In this document: piece after piece, positions 24,301-33,968 of the stretch
Position numbering within the stretch: the first letter of the stretch is position 1
Layout: each line of letters begins with the position of its first letter
Source: Bacillota bacterium
GTDB lineage: Bacteria > Bacillota > Sulfobacillia > Sulfobacillales > Sulfobacillaceae
DNA: 40,510 bases
Direction: 5' to 3'
Assembly: GCA_021792935.1 (NCBI GenBank)
Contig: JAJYTS010000007.1
Location: forward strand, 1-40,510
Notes under the pieces: generated by a model
Told to the model about the DNA's origin: nothing
Databases searched by the model: none
What the model saw: the letters and a program-made list of their open reading frames with translations, nothing else
Made by a program: the position numbers and the translations under genes

Positions 24301-24860
24301 AACTGATCGAGGTTCAGCTCCAAGAGCAACTCTTTAATAGCCTCGGCACCCATGAGAGCCCGAAAGTGCGACCCATATTTCTCCCGGTATTCCCGGAACT
24401 CTGATTCCACCAGCAACTGCTTTTTCATGAGCGGGGTGGTTCCCGGTTCAATGACAACATAGGCGGCAAAGTACAGCACTTTTTCCAAGGCGCGGGGCGA
24501 CATGTCCAGAATAAGCCCCATGCGGGAAGGAATGCCCTTAAAGTACCAGATGTGCGAGACCGGGGCGGCCAGTTCAATATGCCCCATCCGCTCGCGCCGC
24601 ACTTTGGAACGGGTCACCTCAACTCCACAGCGGTCGCACACCACGCCCTTATAACGAACGCGCTTGTACTTGCCGCAATGGCACTCCCAGTCTTTGGTGG
24701 GCCCAAAGATCTTCTCGCAGAAGAGTCCTTCGCGCTCCGGCTTCAACGTCCGGTAATTAATCGTTTCCGGCTTTTTAACCTCGCCCTTGGACCACTCACG
24801 AATCTGCTCGGGTGAGGCCAGCGCGATCCGCATGGAGTCAAAGTTGTTTACGTCCAACAT
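21399..24860 (-). CDS. rpoC: DNA-directed RNA polymerase subunit beta'
   Basis: [95 protein letters not shown]. Confidence 0.99.
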   Translation of the reverse strand: MLDVNNFDSMRIALASPEQIREWSKGEVKKPETINYRTLKPEREGLFCEKIFGPTKDWECHCGKYKRVRYKGVVCDRCGVEVTRSKVRRERMGHIELAAPVSHIWYFKGIPSRMGLILDMSPRALEKVLYFAAYVVIEPGTTPLMKKQLLVESEFREYREKYGSHFRALMGAEAIKELLLELNLDQLADELREELNSSTGQRRIRAIRRLEVVEAFRGSGNRPEWMIIDVIPVIPPDLRPMVQLDGGRFATSDLNDLYRRVINRNNRLKRLLDLGAPDIIVRNEKRMLQEAVDALIDNGRRGRPVTGPGNRPLKSLSDMLKGKQGRFRQNLLGKRVDYSGRSVIVVGPNLKMHQCGLPKEMALELFKPFVMKKLVNEGYAHNIKSAKRMVERVRDEVWDVLEDVIREHPVLLNRAPTLHRLGIQAFEPVLVEGRAIQIHPLVCTAYNADFDGDQMAVHVPLSAEAQAEARILMLSSQNILNPKDGRPVVTPTQDMVLGSYYLTMDRDDARGGGMILADLKEGEMAYQEGVLDLQARVVMRYDGERRESTLGRFLFNDALPKELRFIDKVVDRKILGVLVADLFRLFGNQITAEVLDRVKALGFSYATRAGITISVADINIPAQKKAILEEAEAEVTQVARQYRRGLITADERYERVIEVWTRAKERVTQALMDNMDPINSVYMMATSGARGNVQQISQLAGMRGLMADPSGRIIELPIRANFREGLTVLEYFTSTHGARKGLADTALRTADSGYLTRRLVDVAQDVIVREIDCGTNEGTVVREIKDGGQVIEGFEERLVGRVATEDIIHPEMGAVMVQANYVIDEDAAREIVGSGLLETTVRSVLTCQSRYGVCVSCYGRNLATGRIVEVGEAVGIIAAQSIGEPGTQLTMRTFHMGGVAGDDITQGLPRVEELFEARKPKGQAIISEVAGVVHIGENRGRREISVTADAEADTHVYVVPFGSRLKVHEGDRVREGQELTEGSVNPHDLLRVLGPRGVQEYLLHEVQRVYRVQGVDINDKHIEVMVRQMMRKIKVDEAGDTGMLPGSLVDRFEFEDENAKVLMQGQSPAVAKPVVLGITKASLATDSFLSAASFQETTRVLTEASIKGKRDPLLGLKENVIIGKLVPAGTGMSRYRNAAVIAEEESSDAELYR

Positions 24861-24880
24861 TCGCTAATCCCTCCCCGGCA

Positions 24881-27800
24881 TTAGTACTCGTCGTCCTCGT
24901 CGTCTGACCCGTCCTCATCATCCCCGGAAGCGCTCTCATCTGACTGCGCCTCGGTTCCGCGCCGCAAAATCGCGTAAGCGTTCTCCGCCTCTTGATCGAA
25001 GTCCATTCCCCGCCCGGGCTCGAACATCTCTTTGCCGGCTCCCGCGGTGTCTTCCATCAAGCGATGCAGTTCCTGGCCTTCCGCATCATCCATGTCGGGC
25101 AAGAGTTCCAATCCTTGTCCTTCGCGCGCGGGTTCGTCATCCAACTCGCGAATTTCAATTTCCTCATCCAGTTCGTTAAGCACCTTGACGTCCAAACCAA
25201 GACTCTGCAGTTCTTTAATGAGCACCTTAAAGGACTCGGGCACTCCCGGCTCAGGCACATTCTCGCCCTTGACAATCGCCTCGTAGGTCTTGACACGGCC
25301 CACCACATCGTCTGATTTCACGGTCAACAGTTCTTGCAAGGTATAAGCCGCTCCATAAGCCTCCAGGGCCCACACCTCCATCTCGCCAAAACGCTGGCCG
25401 CCGAATTGCGCCTTACCGCCCAAGGGCTGCTGCGTGACTAACGAGTACGGTCCGGTGGATCGGGCGTGAATCTTGTCATCGACCAAGTGGGCCAGCTTCA
25501 ACATATACACCACGCCCACCGTAATCTCCCGATCAAACGCTTCGCCGGTTCGGCCATCATACAGCACAGTTTTGCCAGACTCGGGAAGCCCTGCCTTGCG
25601 AAGCCACTCCTGCAAATCATTTTCGTGGGCTCCGTCAAAAACCGGCGTAGCCACATTGACGCCCAACGCTCTGGCGGCCCAACCCAAATGGGTTTCCAGC
25701 ACCTGACCGATATTCATTCGGCTGGGAACGCCCAGCGGGTTTAGCACAATCTCCACCGGGGTGCCGTCCGGCAAAAACGGCATATCTTCCTCGGGGAGGA
25801 TGCGCGAAATCACCCCTTTGTTGCCGTGCCGGCCCGCCATCTTGTCCCCTTCAGAAATCTTGCGCTTCTGGGCAATATAGACCTGCACCAATTGGTTGAC
25901 ACCGGGGGACAGCTCATCGCCCTGCTCGCGGGTAAATACTTTGACGTCCACCACAATCCCGGATTCCCCGTGCGGCACTCTTAGCGACGTGTCGCGCACT
26001 TCCCGCGCCTTTTCGCCAAAGATGGCCCGCAGCAAGCGCTCTTCCGCCGTGAGTTCGGTTTCTCCTTTGGGGGTTACCTTGCCCACCAAAATATCACCAG
26101 GCCGCACCTCGGCACCGATGCGGATGATTCCCCGGTCGTCCAGGTCGCGCAGCACTTCTTCACCCACGTTGGGAATGTCCCGGGTAATTTCTTCCGGCCC
26201 CAGTTTGGTGTCACGCGCATCGCACTCATATTCCTCAATGTGAATAGAGGTAAAGACGTCGTCCTTTACCAGCTTTTCGCTCAATAAGATGGCGTCTTCG
26301 TAGTTGTACCCTTCCCAAGGCATGAAAGCCACCAAAACGTTACGGCCCAGAGCCAGCTCACCTTGATCGGTGGAAGGGCCATCGGCGATAATTTGTCCCG
26401 CATGCACCGCCTCGCCCTTGTTGACGATGGGCTTCTGATTGATGCAGGTGCCCTGGTTGGATCGGGTGAACTTTAACAGTTGGTAAGGACTCACCGTGTG
26501 ATCCGCGTTCTTGATCACAATTTGACTGGCGGAAACGCGATCCACCACGCCATCCTTTTGACTAATCAGCACCACCCCGGAGTCGCGGGCGGCCTTCGCC
26601 TCCATGCCCGTTCCCACTACCGGCGCATCTGTCACCAAAAGAGGAACCGCTTGACGCTGCATGTTGGCACCCATTAAAGCACGGTTGGCGTCGTCATGCT
26701 CCAAGAAGGGAATCAGCGCGGTGGCGATAGAGACCACCTGCTTGGGCGACACATCCATATAATCGATGCGCGCCGGTGACTCTTCCAAAATCTCGTGCCG
26801 CGAGCGGGCCGTGACTCGATCCACCTCAAAGTGCCCATCCTCGGTTAAGGGCTCGTTTGCCTGGGCAATGACCGCGTCGTCCTCCTCATCCGCTGTGAGG
26901 TAGACAATCTCGTTGGTCACCACCTCGGCGTCCTTATCCACCCGGCGGTATGGCGTTTCGATAAAGCCAAACTCGTTGATGCGCGCATAAGTGGACAGCG
27001 AGCCGATAAGACCGATGTTGGGACCTTCGGGGGTCTCAATCGGACACATGCGGCCATAATGGGAGTGATGCACGTCCCGCACCTCAAACCCGGCGCGCTC
27101 TCGTGACAGTCCGCCCGGCCCCAATGCCGAAAGGCGGCGCTTATGAGTGAGTTCCGCCAAGGGATTGGTCTGGTCCATAAACTGAGACAACTGCGACGAG
27201 CCAAAGAACTCCTTGACCGCCGCCACTACCGGACGAATATTGATAAGCGCCTGCGGCGTAATGGACTCCATATCTTGAATGGTCATGCGCTCGCGCACCA
27301 CCCGCTCCATCCGGGACAATCCAATGCGGAACTGGTTTTGCAACAGCTCTCCCACCGACCGTAACCGCCGGTTGCCGAGATGGTCAATATCGTCCGTCGT
27401 GCCGATTCCTTCATGCAAAGTGGTCATATAGTTGAGACAGGCCACGATATCCTGACGGGTGATGGTCTTGGTATCCGATGGAAGCTGTCCATTGGATACC
27501 ACCTTCACCTCCTCGCCATTCGGCAATTCCACCTGGATATTCAGCACATGGGCATCATCTAAACGATGAGCAATAATCCGGTCAATGTGGTCCCCTTCCC
27601 GCACCAGAACCTCGCCCGTTTCCGGGTGAATAATCGTCTCTTTGGAGGTGGCCCCGACAAGCCGCTTTCTCATGGCCAATTTTTTGTTAATCTTATACCG
27701 GCCCACACCCGCCAAATCATAACGCTTCGGCTCAAAGAAGAGGGAGTTCAGCAAACTCTGGGAGCTTTCCACAGTAGGCGGCTCACCAGGGCGCAAACGC

Positions 27801-28510
27801 TTATAAAGTTCGATCAGCGCGTCCTCTTGGGCTTTGCTCGGATCTTTGGACAACGTGTTTTGAACCCGCTCATCATCGCCCAAAACTTCCAAGATAGCGG
27901 CATCGGTGCCATATCCCAACGCCCGCATTAAGACCGTGGCGGGCAACTTCCGGGTACGGTCCACCCGAACCGATAAGATGTCATTGCTATCTGATTCAAA
28001 TTCCAGCCACGCACCCCGATTGGGGATAATGGTGGCAAAAAACAAACGCTTGCCGGATGCGTCCAGCTGCTCCCCGAAATACATGCCTGGAGACCGAACC
28101 AACTGACTGACAATGACCCGCTCAGCCCCGTTAATAATGAAAGTCCCCTTATCCGTCATGAGGGGGAAGTCCCCCATGAAGACGTCCTGCTCCTTTACCT
28201 CGCCCGTTTCTTTGTTCAACAAACGAACACGCACATGCAACGGCGCAGAATAAGTGACATCGCGCGCCTTGCATTCCTCAACCGAATACTTGGGCTGCTT
28301 TAACGTATAATCAATAAACTCCAGCACCAGATTCCCCGTGAAGTCTTGAATGGGCGAAATGTCGCGGAACATTTCGCGCAATCCTTCCTGTAGGAACCAA
28401 CGATAGGAATTTTGCTGAATCTCGATGAGGTTCGGCATATCAAGCACTTCGGTAATGCGCGCAAAGTTAAAGCGCTCGGCAGGCTGCTCTACCGGGAGAC
28501 GAAGGGCCAT
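24881..28510 (-). CDS. rpoB: DNA-directed RNA polymerase subunit beta
   Basis: [17 protein letters not shown]...[15 protein letters not shown]-like, [61 protein letters not shown]. Confidence 0.99.
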   Translation of the reverse strand: MALRLPVEQPAERFNFARITEVLDMPNLIEIQQNSYRWFLQEGLREMFRDISPIQDFTGNLVLEFIDYTLKQPKYSVEECKARDVTYSAPLHVRVRLLNKETGEVKEQDVFMGDFPLMTDKGTFIINGAERVIVSQLVRSPGMYFGEQLDASGKRLFFATIIPNRGAWLEFESDSNDILSVRVDRTRKLPATVLMRALGYGTDAAILEVLGDDERVQNTLSKDPSKAQEDALIELYKRLRPGEPPTVESSQSLLNSLFFEPKRYDLAGVGRYKINKKLAMRKRLVGATSKETIIHPETGEVLVREGDHIDRIIAHRLDDAHVLNIQVELPNGEEVKVVSNGQLPSDTKTITRQDIVACLNYMTTLHEGIGTTDDIDHLGNRRLRSVGELLQNQFRIGLSRMERVVRERMTIQDMESITPQALINIRPVVAAVKEFFGSSQLSQFMDQTNPLAELTHKRRLSALGPGGLSRERAGFEVRDVHHSHYGRMCPIETPEGPNIGLIGSLSTYARINEFGFIETPYRRVDKDAEVVTNEIVYLTADEEDDAVIAQANEPLTEDGHFEVDRVTARSRHEILEESPARIDYMDVSPKQVVSIATALIPFLEHDDANRALMGANMQRQAVPLLVTDAPVVGTGMEAKAARDSGVVLISQKDGVVDRVSASQIVIKNADHTVSPYQLLKFTRSNQGTCINQKPIVNKGEAVHAGQIIADGPSTDQGELALGRNVLVAFMPWEGYNYEDAILLSEKLVKDDVFTSIHIEEYECDARDTKLGPEEITRDIPNVGEEVLRDLDDRGIIRIGAEVRPGDILVGKVTPKGETELTAEERLLRAIFGEKAREVRDTSLRVPHGESGIVVDVKVFTREQGDELSPGVNQLVQVYIAQKRKISEGDKMAGRHGNKGVISRILPEEDMPFLPDGTPVEIVLNPLGVPSRMNIGQVLETHLGWAARALGVNVATPVFDGAHENDLQEWLRKAGLPESGKTVLYDGRTGEAFDREITVGVVYMLKLAHLVDDKIHARSTGPYSLVTQQPLGGKAQFGGQRFGEMEVWALEAYGAAYTLQELLTVKSDDVVGRVKTYEAIVKGENVPEPGVPESFKVLIKELQSLGLDVKVLNELDEEIEIRELDDEPAREGQGLELLPDMDDAEGQELHRLMEDTAGAGKEMFEPGRGMDFDQEAENAYAILRRGTEAQSDESASGDDEDGSDDEDDEY

Positions 28511-28550
28511 TCAGGTCAACTCCTTTTTTGGCGAGTCACACGTCTAAAGA

Positions 28551-28568
28551 AGCTCGCCCCTGCGAGCC
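28551..28568 (-). other. Hairpin in rpoB 5' leader
   Basis: Minus strand GGCTCGC-AGGG-GCGAGCT, 7-bp stem (one G-U) with tetraloop, no clear U-run. Confidence 0.45.
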
Positions 28569-28610
28569 GGAGGAATGAATTGGGACTATGAAATATCGCA
28601 ATATAAAACA

Positions 28611-28640
28611 GTATCACAAGCCCACCCCCGGGTCAAGTCA
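28611..28640 (-). promoter_or_regulatory. Putative promoter for rpoBC in rplL-rpoB gap
   Basis: Minus strand TTGACTTGACCCGGGGGTGGGCTTGTGATACTG; -10 GATACT with TGT extended element; -35 spacing suboptimal (15 or 20 nt). Confidence 0.4.
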
Positions 28641-28677
28641 ACCCAGAGGAGGGCTCATGCCACCCCACAACTAAAAA

Positions 28678-29070
28678 CTATTTAATTTCGACTGAACCGC
28701 CGGCTTCCTCAAGTTTAGCTTTTGCCGCCTCCGCATCAGCCTTGGAAATTTTCTCCTTTATTGCCTTGGGAGCCGCGTCAACCAATGCCTTTGCCTCTGT
28801 CAGCGACAAGCCCGTCAGTTCGCGGACCGCCTTAATGACCTGAACCTTCTTGTCACCGGGGGCGGTCAAGACCACATCAAACTCGGTCTGCTCTACCTCT
28901 TCCGCAGCCCCACCGGCAGCGGCGCCAGCGGCAGGAGCCGCTGCGGCCACCGCCACAGGAGCCTGCGCCGTGACCCCAAACTCCTCTTCCAAGGCCTTGA
29001 CCAACTGGGAAAGTTCTAGCACGTTTAACCCTTTAACAATCTCAATAACTTCTTCGACCTTTGCCATCAA
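28678..29070 (-). CDS. rplL: 50S ribosomal protein L7/L12
   Basis: [32 protein letters not shown]...[39 protein letters not shown]. Confidence 0.98.
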   Translation of the reverse strand: MMAKVEEVIEIVKGLNVLELSQLVKALEEEFGVTAQAPVAVAAAAPAAGAAAGGAAEEVEQTEFDVVLTAPGDKKVQVIKAVRELTGLSLTEAKALVDAAPKAIKEKISKADAEAAKAKLEEAGGSVEIK

Positions 29071-29103
29071 TTTACCTCCTACGTCTTCAAAAAAGGTTCG
29101 ATC

Positions 29104-29634
29104 CTAGCCTTGGACTTCCCGCTGCTGTCGAATTTGGTCAAGCGCCCGCGCCAAGTTCGCCATAGGCGCGTTAAGCACCCATGCGAACTGCTGTATCGGC
29201 GCGTTCAACGTGCCTACCACGCGGCCCAGCAAAATCTCCTTGGGGGGAAGCTCCGCCAATTCCTTGACACCGTTAGCGGAAATTGCCCGCTTGCCCAAAA
29301 TTCCGGCCTTGATTTCCATCTTGCGAAATTCGCGCTGAGCCAACGACAAAGTCTTGGCCGCGGCTACCGGATCCGGGCTGTACGCCACCGCCGTCGGCCC
29401 GGCAAGATAAGGATCGAGGCCTTCAATGCCCACCTCGTCGGCAGCCCGTTTAATCAAAGTGTTTTTCACCACGCGCAGGGTCACGCCGGCTTGCGCCAAA
29501 CGCTCCCGCAGCTGACCCAACTGATGTACGGTCAAACCGCGATAGTCGGTCAGCACGGTTCCCTGCGAGGCTTCCAATGCTTGCCGGGTTTCCTCGATGA
29601 CGGCCGCCTTTTCGGCTGTCGGCATTGAATTCAC
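29104..29634 (-). CDS. rplJ: 50S ribosomal protein L10
   Basis: EKAAVIEETRQALEASQGTVLTDYRGLTVHQLGQLRERLAQAGVTLRVVKNTLIKRA. Confidence 0.97.
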   Translation of the reverse strand: MNSMPTAEKAAVIEETRQALEASQGTVLTDYRGLTVHQLGQLRERLAQAGVTLRVVKNTLIKRAADEVGIEGLDPYLAGPTAVAYSPDPVAAAKTLSLAQREFRKMEIKAGILGKRAISANGVKELAELPPKEILLGRVVGTLNAPIQQFAWVLNAPMANLARALDQIRQQREVQG

Positions 29635-29639
29635 CTCCT

Positions 29640-29671
29640 AAAAAAAATAACCTCCACCCACAGGGAGAAGG
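29640..29671 (-). terminator. Terminator-like hairpin at 3' end of L10 leader (candidate attenuator)
   Basis: Minus strand CCTTCTCCC-TGT-GGGTGGAGG then TTATTTTTTTT, directly before AGGAGG RBS of rplJ. Confidence 0.6.
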
Positions 29672-29752
29672 AACGGTGTCCACCGCCGCTTTTAAACTTC
29701 TACCTGGACGGGCTATTAAGCCAATAAAAGGCACCCGCCGTCTTGGGCTTCG
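29672..29752 (-). ncRNA. L10 leader (ribosomal protein autoregulatory mRNA leader)
   Basis: Minus strand CCAAGACGGCGGGTGCCTTTTATTGGCTTAATAGCCCGTCCAGGTAGAAG: characteristic L10-leader core immediately 5' of rplJ. Confidence 0.8.
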
Positions 29753-29757
29753 TGAGG

Positions 29758-29787
29758 ATGGTAACAAAGTGCGTGCCAGAATGTCAA
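29758..29787 (-). promoter_or_regulatory. Sigma-A-like promoter for rplJL
   Basis: Minus strand TTGACA-N18-TACCAT between ddl stop and the L10 leader. Confidence 0.75.
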
Positions 29788-29809
29788 GCGCCCATTAAAA
29801 TTCTGGCCA

Positions 29810-30850
29810 TCACTTCCGTCTCAAGCCCAACGCCACCAAATGGGCCATCAACTCGGGAAAGGGGATGCCCGCCGCCCGTGCCGCCTTGGGCAAGAGAGAA
29901 TTGGGAGTCATACCCGGTATCGTGTTGGTTTCCAATACCACCGGACCCTCATCCGTCAAGAATATGTCCGTGCGGGAAAATCCACGACAGCCTAACGCGA
30001 CATGAGCCTTCATGGCGGCTTTTTGCACCATTTGTGACTGGTCTTGGGTCAAATCAGCGGGGCAAATCTCATCCGAACCCCCGTCCTCATACTTGGAGGC
30101 AAAGTCAAAAAACGCGCCGCGGTGGGGCACAATTTCGATGACGGGAAGGGCACGAATGCCGCCATCCAGCTCTTCCAACACGGCACAAGTCAACTCACGG
30201 CCTAAAATTTTTTGTTCCACCAAGACATCGGCGTCAAAACGTGCCGCCCATGCCAGCGCCTCGCGCAACGACTCAACGCCCTCAGCTATGGATACCCCCA
30301 AACTGGACCCGCCCAGATTCGGCTTGACCACCACGGGATATCCCAAATTGGCCTCAATGACCTCAATCGCGTTGGAAATGGAGGCCCGAATAGCCGCGGA
30401 GGTTAAAGATATGTCGTTTGGAGTGGTGAGGCCGTGATAACGGAAGAGTTCCTTGGCTTTCGCCTTATTCATGGCTAAGGCCGACGCCAGGGGGCCACTT
30501 CCCGTATACGGAATGGATAGGCTGTCCAACATCCCTTGTAGTGTGCCATCCTCCCCAAAAGGACCATGAAAGGCCAAAAATACGGCATCGGCTTGGGATA
30601 GCAGCGATATTCCGCGAATAGCCTCCGCGCGGGGCATAGGGCGTTCTTGCGCCTCACCCGGTTTAGGCAGGGCTTGAGGGGCGCTCTCCGAAAGGCTCCA
30701 TTTCCCATCGCGGCCAATGATAATGGCCTGCACCTCAAACTGACTTGAAGTCTTCAAGGCATTAAACACTTGCGCTCCGCTCGCCATTGACACGTCATGC
30801 TCACTCGAGGGCCCGCCCATCATCACGATAACACGCAGTTTTTGAGCCAT
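29810..30850 (-). CDS. ddl: D-alanine--D-alanine ligase
   Basis: MAQKLRVIVMMGGPSSEHDVSMASGAQVFNAL..., VFLAFHGPFGEDGTLQGMLDSLSIPYTGSG, VVKPNLGGSSLGVS, LETNTIPGMTPNSLLPKAARAAGI; start at 30850 preferred over 30946 (GGGAGG RBS). Confidence 0.95.
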   Translation of the reverse strand: MAQKLRVIVMMGGPSSEHDVSMASGAQVFNALKTSSQFEVQAIIIGRDGKWSLSESAPQALPKPGEAQERPMPRAEAIRGISLLSQADAVFLAFHGPFGEDGTLQGMLDSLSIPYTGSGPLASALAMNKAKAKELFRYHGLTTPNDISLTSAAIRASISNAIEVIEANLGYPVVVKPNLGGSSLGVSIAEGVESLREALAWAARFDADVLVEQKILGRELTCAVLEELDGGIRALPVIEIVPHRGAFFDFASKYEDGGSDEICPADLTQDQSQMVQKAAMKAHVALGCRGFSRTDIFLTDEGPVVLETNTIPGMTPNSLLPKAARAAGIPFPELMAHLVALGLRRK

Positions 30851-31196
30851 TTCCAAGCCTCCCATGTGTCTGGCACTCATTAATAGAATACGATTTGCGC
30901 TGCCTACTTTAAAACTCCAGACCTGATACCGCTTAAAATTTGGCAAGCCGGACTTGACGCAATCTTGAACCTTACCAGTGGTATATCGTCGCCTGGTGCT
31001 GGCTTAAGCAGGTGCCACAGGTGTAGGAGAGTGACTAAGAGCATGGGATTGGCCAACTAGCAGATGGCTGCCTTGCAGGTCAACGCCGTCGAGGGTACCA
31101 CTAGTACTAGTGCCGTCACCCAACACAAGAAGGTACAACGGTTCCCGGAAATCACACTGTTATTAGAGGTACCATTCCTTCTCATTCTGCCTGTCA

Positions 31197-31751
31197 TTAC
31201 GAAAGGTGCCGTAGCAACTCGCGCAAGTAAAACTCGCCATACTCATTTCGAGTCCCTAATAGCGATACCCCGGCCACGCAATCCGCGTGGGCTCGGTGAC
31301 GTTCTAACACTTCCACACCGTGAACACGGACCAAAAACTGGAGTCCTTTGTTCGGAAACCCATGGCGTGCCCAATCAATATGCCGCATCGAACACATCCA
31401 AATCAGTGACGTAGCCCATGGAAACAAGCGAACAACAAATTGATAATCGAAATTAGCATTGTGCGCGATAATAAAATCGCTGCCCATTAGGGCCGAACGG
31501 ACTTTTTCTTCGTCCACCTTGCAACCTCTCACCATTCTATCAGTGATTCCATGAACCAAACTCGCGGAAGACCGGATTGACCGCGAGGGTTCATTGAAGC
31601 TCGTGTATTCATAAACCACGTCTAGAACTTCTCCGGTATCGTAGCGAAAGGCGAAAACAACTAAGCCCAGTTCAATAATTTCGTCACGCAAAGGGCTTAG
31701 GCCCGTTGTTTCTACATCAATAAAAGCTGCTTTTCCCAACAAAAGGTTCAA
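31197..31751 (-). CDS. DnaQ-like DEDDh 3'-5' exonuclease
   Basis: FIDVETTGLSP (ExoI), HNANFDYQF (ExoII), HRAHADCVAG (ExoIII); TTG start. Confidence 0.85.
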   Translation of the reverse strand: MNLLLGKAAFIDVETTGLSPLRDEIIELGLVVFAFRYDTGEVLDVVYEYTSFNEPSRSIRSSASLVHGITDRMVRGCKVDEEKVRSALMGSDFIIAHNANFDYQFVVRLFPWATSLIWMCSMRHIDWARHGFPNKGLQFLVRVHGVEVLERHRAHADCVAGVSLLGTRNEYGEFYLRELLRHLS

Positions 31752-32138
31752 AACCTTATTCCCCTATCTTTCCACCACTCCAGAGCCGTGATTTCCGTCT
31801 GTGAATTTTGAACCACACCTAGAGGCGGTTGCTGGTAACAACACCGTATACACGTCAAGTCGTTGTCGATAACCGCTAGGTCACGAACCGCACGATTCCC
31901 ATGTGTGGATAGCCCCAATTTATCATCCAGCAGGAACTATTAAAATGGATTTTAGTAGCCAACAAACGTTATCAGGGAAATACTATACAAGCGAGGGTTT
32001 CCTAGTTACGGTCCCCGTTGGCCAAAGATGGAACCATGGATAAGTTACATAATGCGCACGAAATTTTCGAATCATTACTGCGTTTGGGCTTCGGGTCTTG
32101 GGCCGTCACTAACTCGGAAACTTCTACTAGCCTTAACT

Positions 32139-33968
32139 CTAAAAGGATCTTTCCACCAGTTCTGTTGGCGCCGCCTTGCTGACCATTCGCGCGTATTGGC
32201 CATTCAGGGCTAACAGCTCCTCATGGTTTCCACGCTCCACAATCCGGCCATGATCCATCACATAAATCATATCAGCATGCCGAACAGTGGACAGCCGGTG
32301 GGCAATGACTAGGGTGGTGCGCCCAGCCGCGATCCGAGTCAATCCCGCCTGTAGAGCCATCTCCGTGGCGGAATCCAAGCTGGCGGTGGCTTCATCCAAA
32401 ATTAGAATCTTTGGCTGCAAGGCTAGTGCACGGGCAAAAGCCAGCAACTGCCGTTGCCCCAAGGACAGATTGGCACCTTTGGCACGAATCCAGGCGTCAT
32501 AGCCCCCCGGCAATTGCCGGATGAACTCGTCCGCACCGGCGACATGTGCCGCTTCTTGCACCGTCTCCTCCCTAATCTCCTCCCGAAACATACGAATATT
32601 ATCCCGGACGGTGCCGGAAAAGAGATTCACGTCCTGCTGAACAATCGCCATAATCCGGTGCAAATCACTCTGGCGCAAGGACCGTACGTCAATGCCATCG
32701 ACCGTAATACTGCCCTTGCGCACATCATAGAAGCGGGTTAAAAGACTCATCAAGGTGCTCTTGCCGGCGCCCGTTTCTCCCACAAACCCCACAAACATGC
32801 GCGGCTTCACCCGAAAGTTGATATCCTCCAGCACCACCGCGTCTGGGGAATACCCGAATGACACCTGGTTAAACGCGACTTCTCCCTCAATCTCGATACC
32901 GCTCGGCCCTAGCGGAACTTCTACGGGTGCTGGGGCATCCGTAATCTCCGCCTCGGTCAAGAGAACGCCGCCAATGCGCTCGGCGGAAATCATTGAGGTT
33001 TGCAGGGTATTCCAATTTTGCGTGAGTGAATTAATGGGATTGAAAAATTGCTGGATATACGTAATAAAGGCATACAGCACCCCGACTTCTATGGTGCGGT
33101 GCAATACCGCCATGCCGCCAACCCACATCATTAGGGCGACGGACAGGTTGCCGAGGGCGTTGAAAGTGCGGTTAAAGCGCACCGACCATTTGTATTCGCT
33201 AATGTTGCCGTCCGTAAACCGGCGATTTAAGGCGGTATGCTGGTCAAACTGCTTCTTCTCCTGATTAAAAATCTGAGTGATGCGCATGCCGCCCAGATTT
33301 TCCGCCGTATAGCCGATAAGGCGCGAATATTGGCTTCGGGTAAAGCGGTAGTTTTCACGGAGTTTCTTGCGGAACACTGCGGAGATGGCCACAATCACGG
33401 GGATGACGAGAAAACTTAGCAGTGCGATTTTCCAGTTTAGAAGCAGCATTGCCCCCATAATTAATATGATGGACATCCCATCTTGAATGAGGCTCAACAA
33501 AAAACTGGTGAAAAACTGACTCACCTGATTGGTATCGCTCGCCACGTTGGTAATAAGGCGTCCCGTTTCATGAGTATCAAAAAAACGAACCGAGAGCGAC
33601 TCAATGTGCGTAAATAGGTCATTACGGATATCACGAACAATGCGCTGACCAATCCACTGCAACTTGCGATTTTGAGTAAAGTTGGCAAATAGCCCGACTA
33701 CGGTGACTCCGAGATAGATCAGACCAATGACCAGAATGGAGCGAAAATGGGGATGCCTCACGATTAAATCTTGGTCAATAACAATTTTAACCAGCCAGGG
33801 CTGCATTACCTGGGTCAAAACATAGACCATCACCAATCCCACTACGGCTAAAAACTCCCGCCAATGGCGGCGCGCATAGCCCAGCAAGTGGCGCATGGCC
33901 GATGCGCTGTCACTCATCCTGGCCTCCCGCTGTTCATCCCAGTCAATGCTAGGCATGAAGGGAATCAC
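32139..33968 (-). CDS. ABC exporter subunit (TMD-NBD), YheH/BmrD-like
   Basis: Walker A GETGAGKST, signature LSLGQRQ, Walker B ILILDEATASLDS. Confidence 0.93.
   Translation of the reverse strand: MIPFMPSIDWDEQREARMSDSASAMRHLLGYARRHWREFLAVVGLVMVYVLTQVMQPWLVKIVIDQDLIVRHPHFRSILVIGLIYLGVTVVGLFANFTQNRKLQWIGQRIVRDIRNDLFTHIESLSVRFFDTHETGRLITNVASDTNQVSQFFTSFLLSLIQDGMSIILIMGAMLLLNWKIALLSFLVIPVIVAISAVFRKKLRENYRFTRSQYSRLIGYTAENLGGMRITQIFNQEKKQFDQHTALNRRFTDGNISEYKWSVRFNRTFNALGNLSVALMMWVGGMAVLHRTIEVGVLYAFITYIQQFFNPINSLTQNWNTLQTSMISAERIGGVLLTEAEITDAPAPVEVPLGPSGIEIEGEVAFNQVSFGYSPDAVVLEDINFRVKPRMFVGFVGETGAGKSTLMSLLTRFYDVRKGSITVDGIDVRSLRQSDLHRIMAIVQQDVNLFSGTVRDNIRMFREEIREETVQEAAHVAGADEFIRQLPGGYDAWIRAKGANLSLGQRQLLAFARALALQPKILILDEATASLDSATEMALQAGLTRIAAGRTTLVIAHRLSTVRHADMIYVMDHGRIVERGNHEELLALNGQYARMVSKAAPTELVERSF

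Noticed and set aside
31099-31118. GGTACCACTAGTACTAGTGCC repeat/palindrome as a regulatory site
   Set aside because: Short ACTAGT tandem in a non-coding gap with no promoter or gene context.
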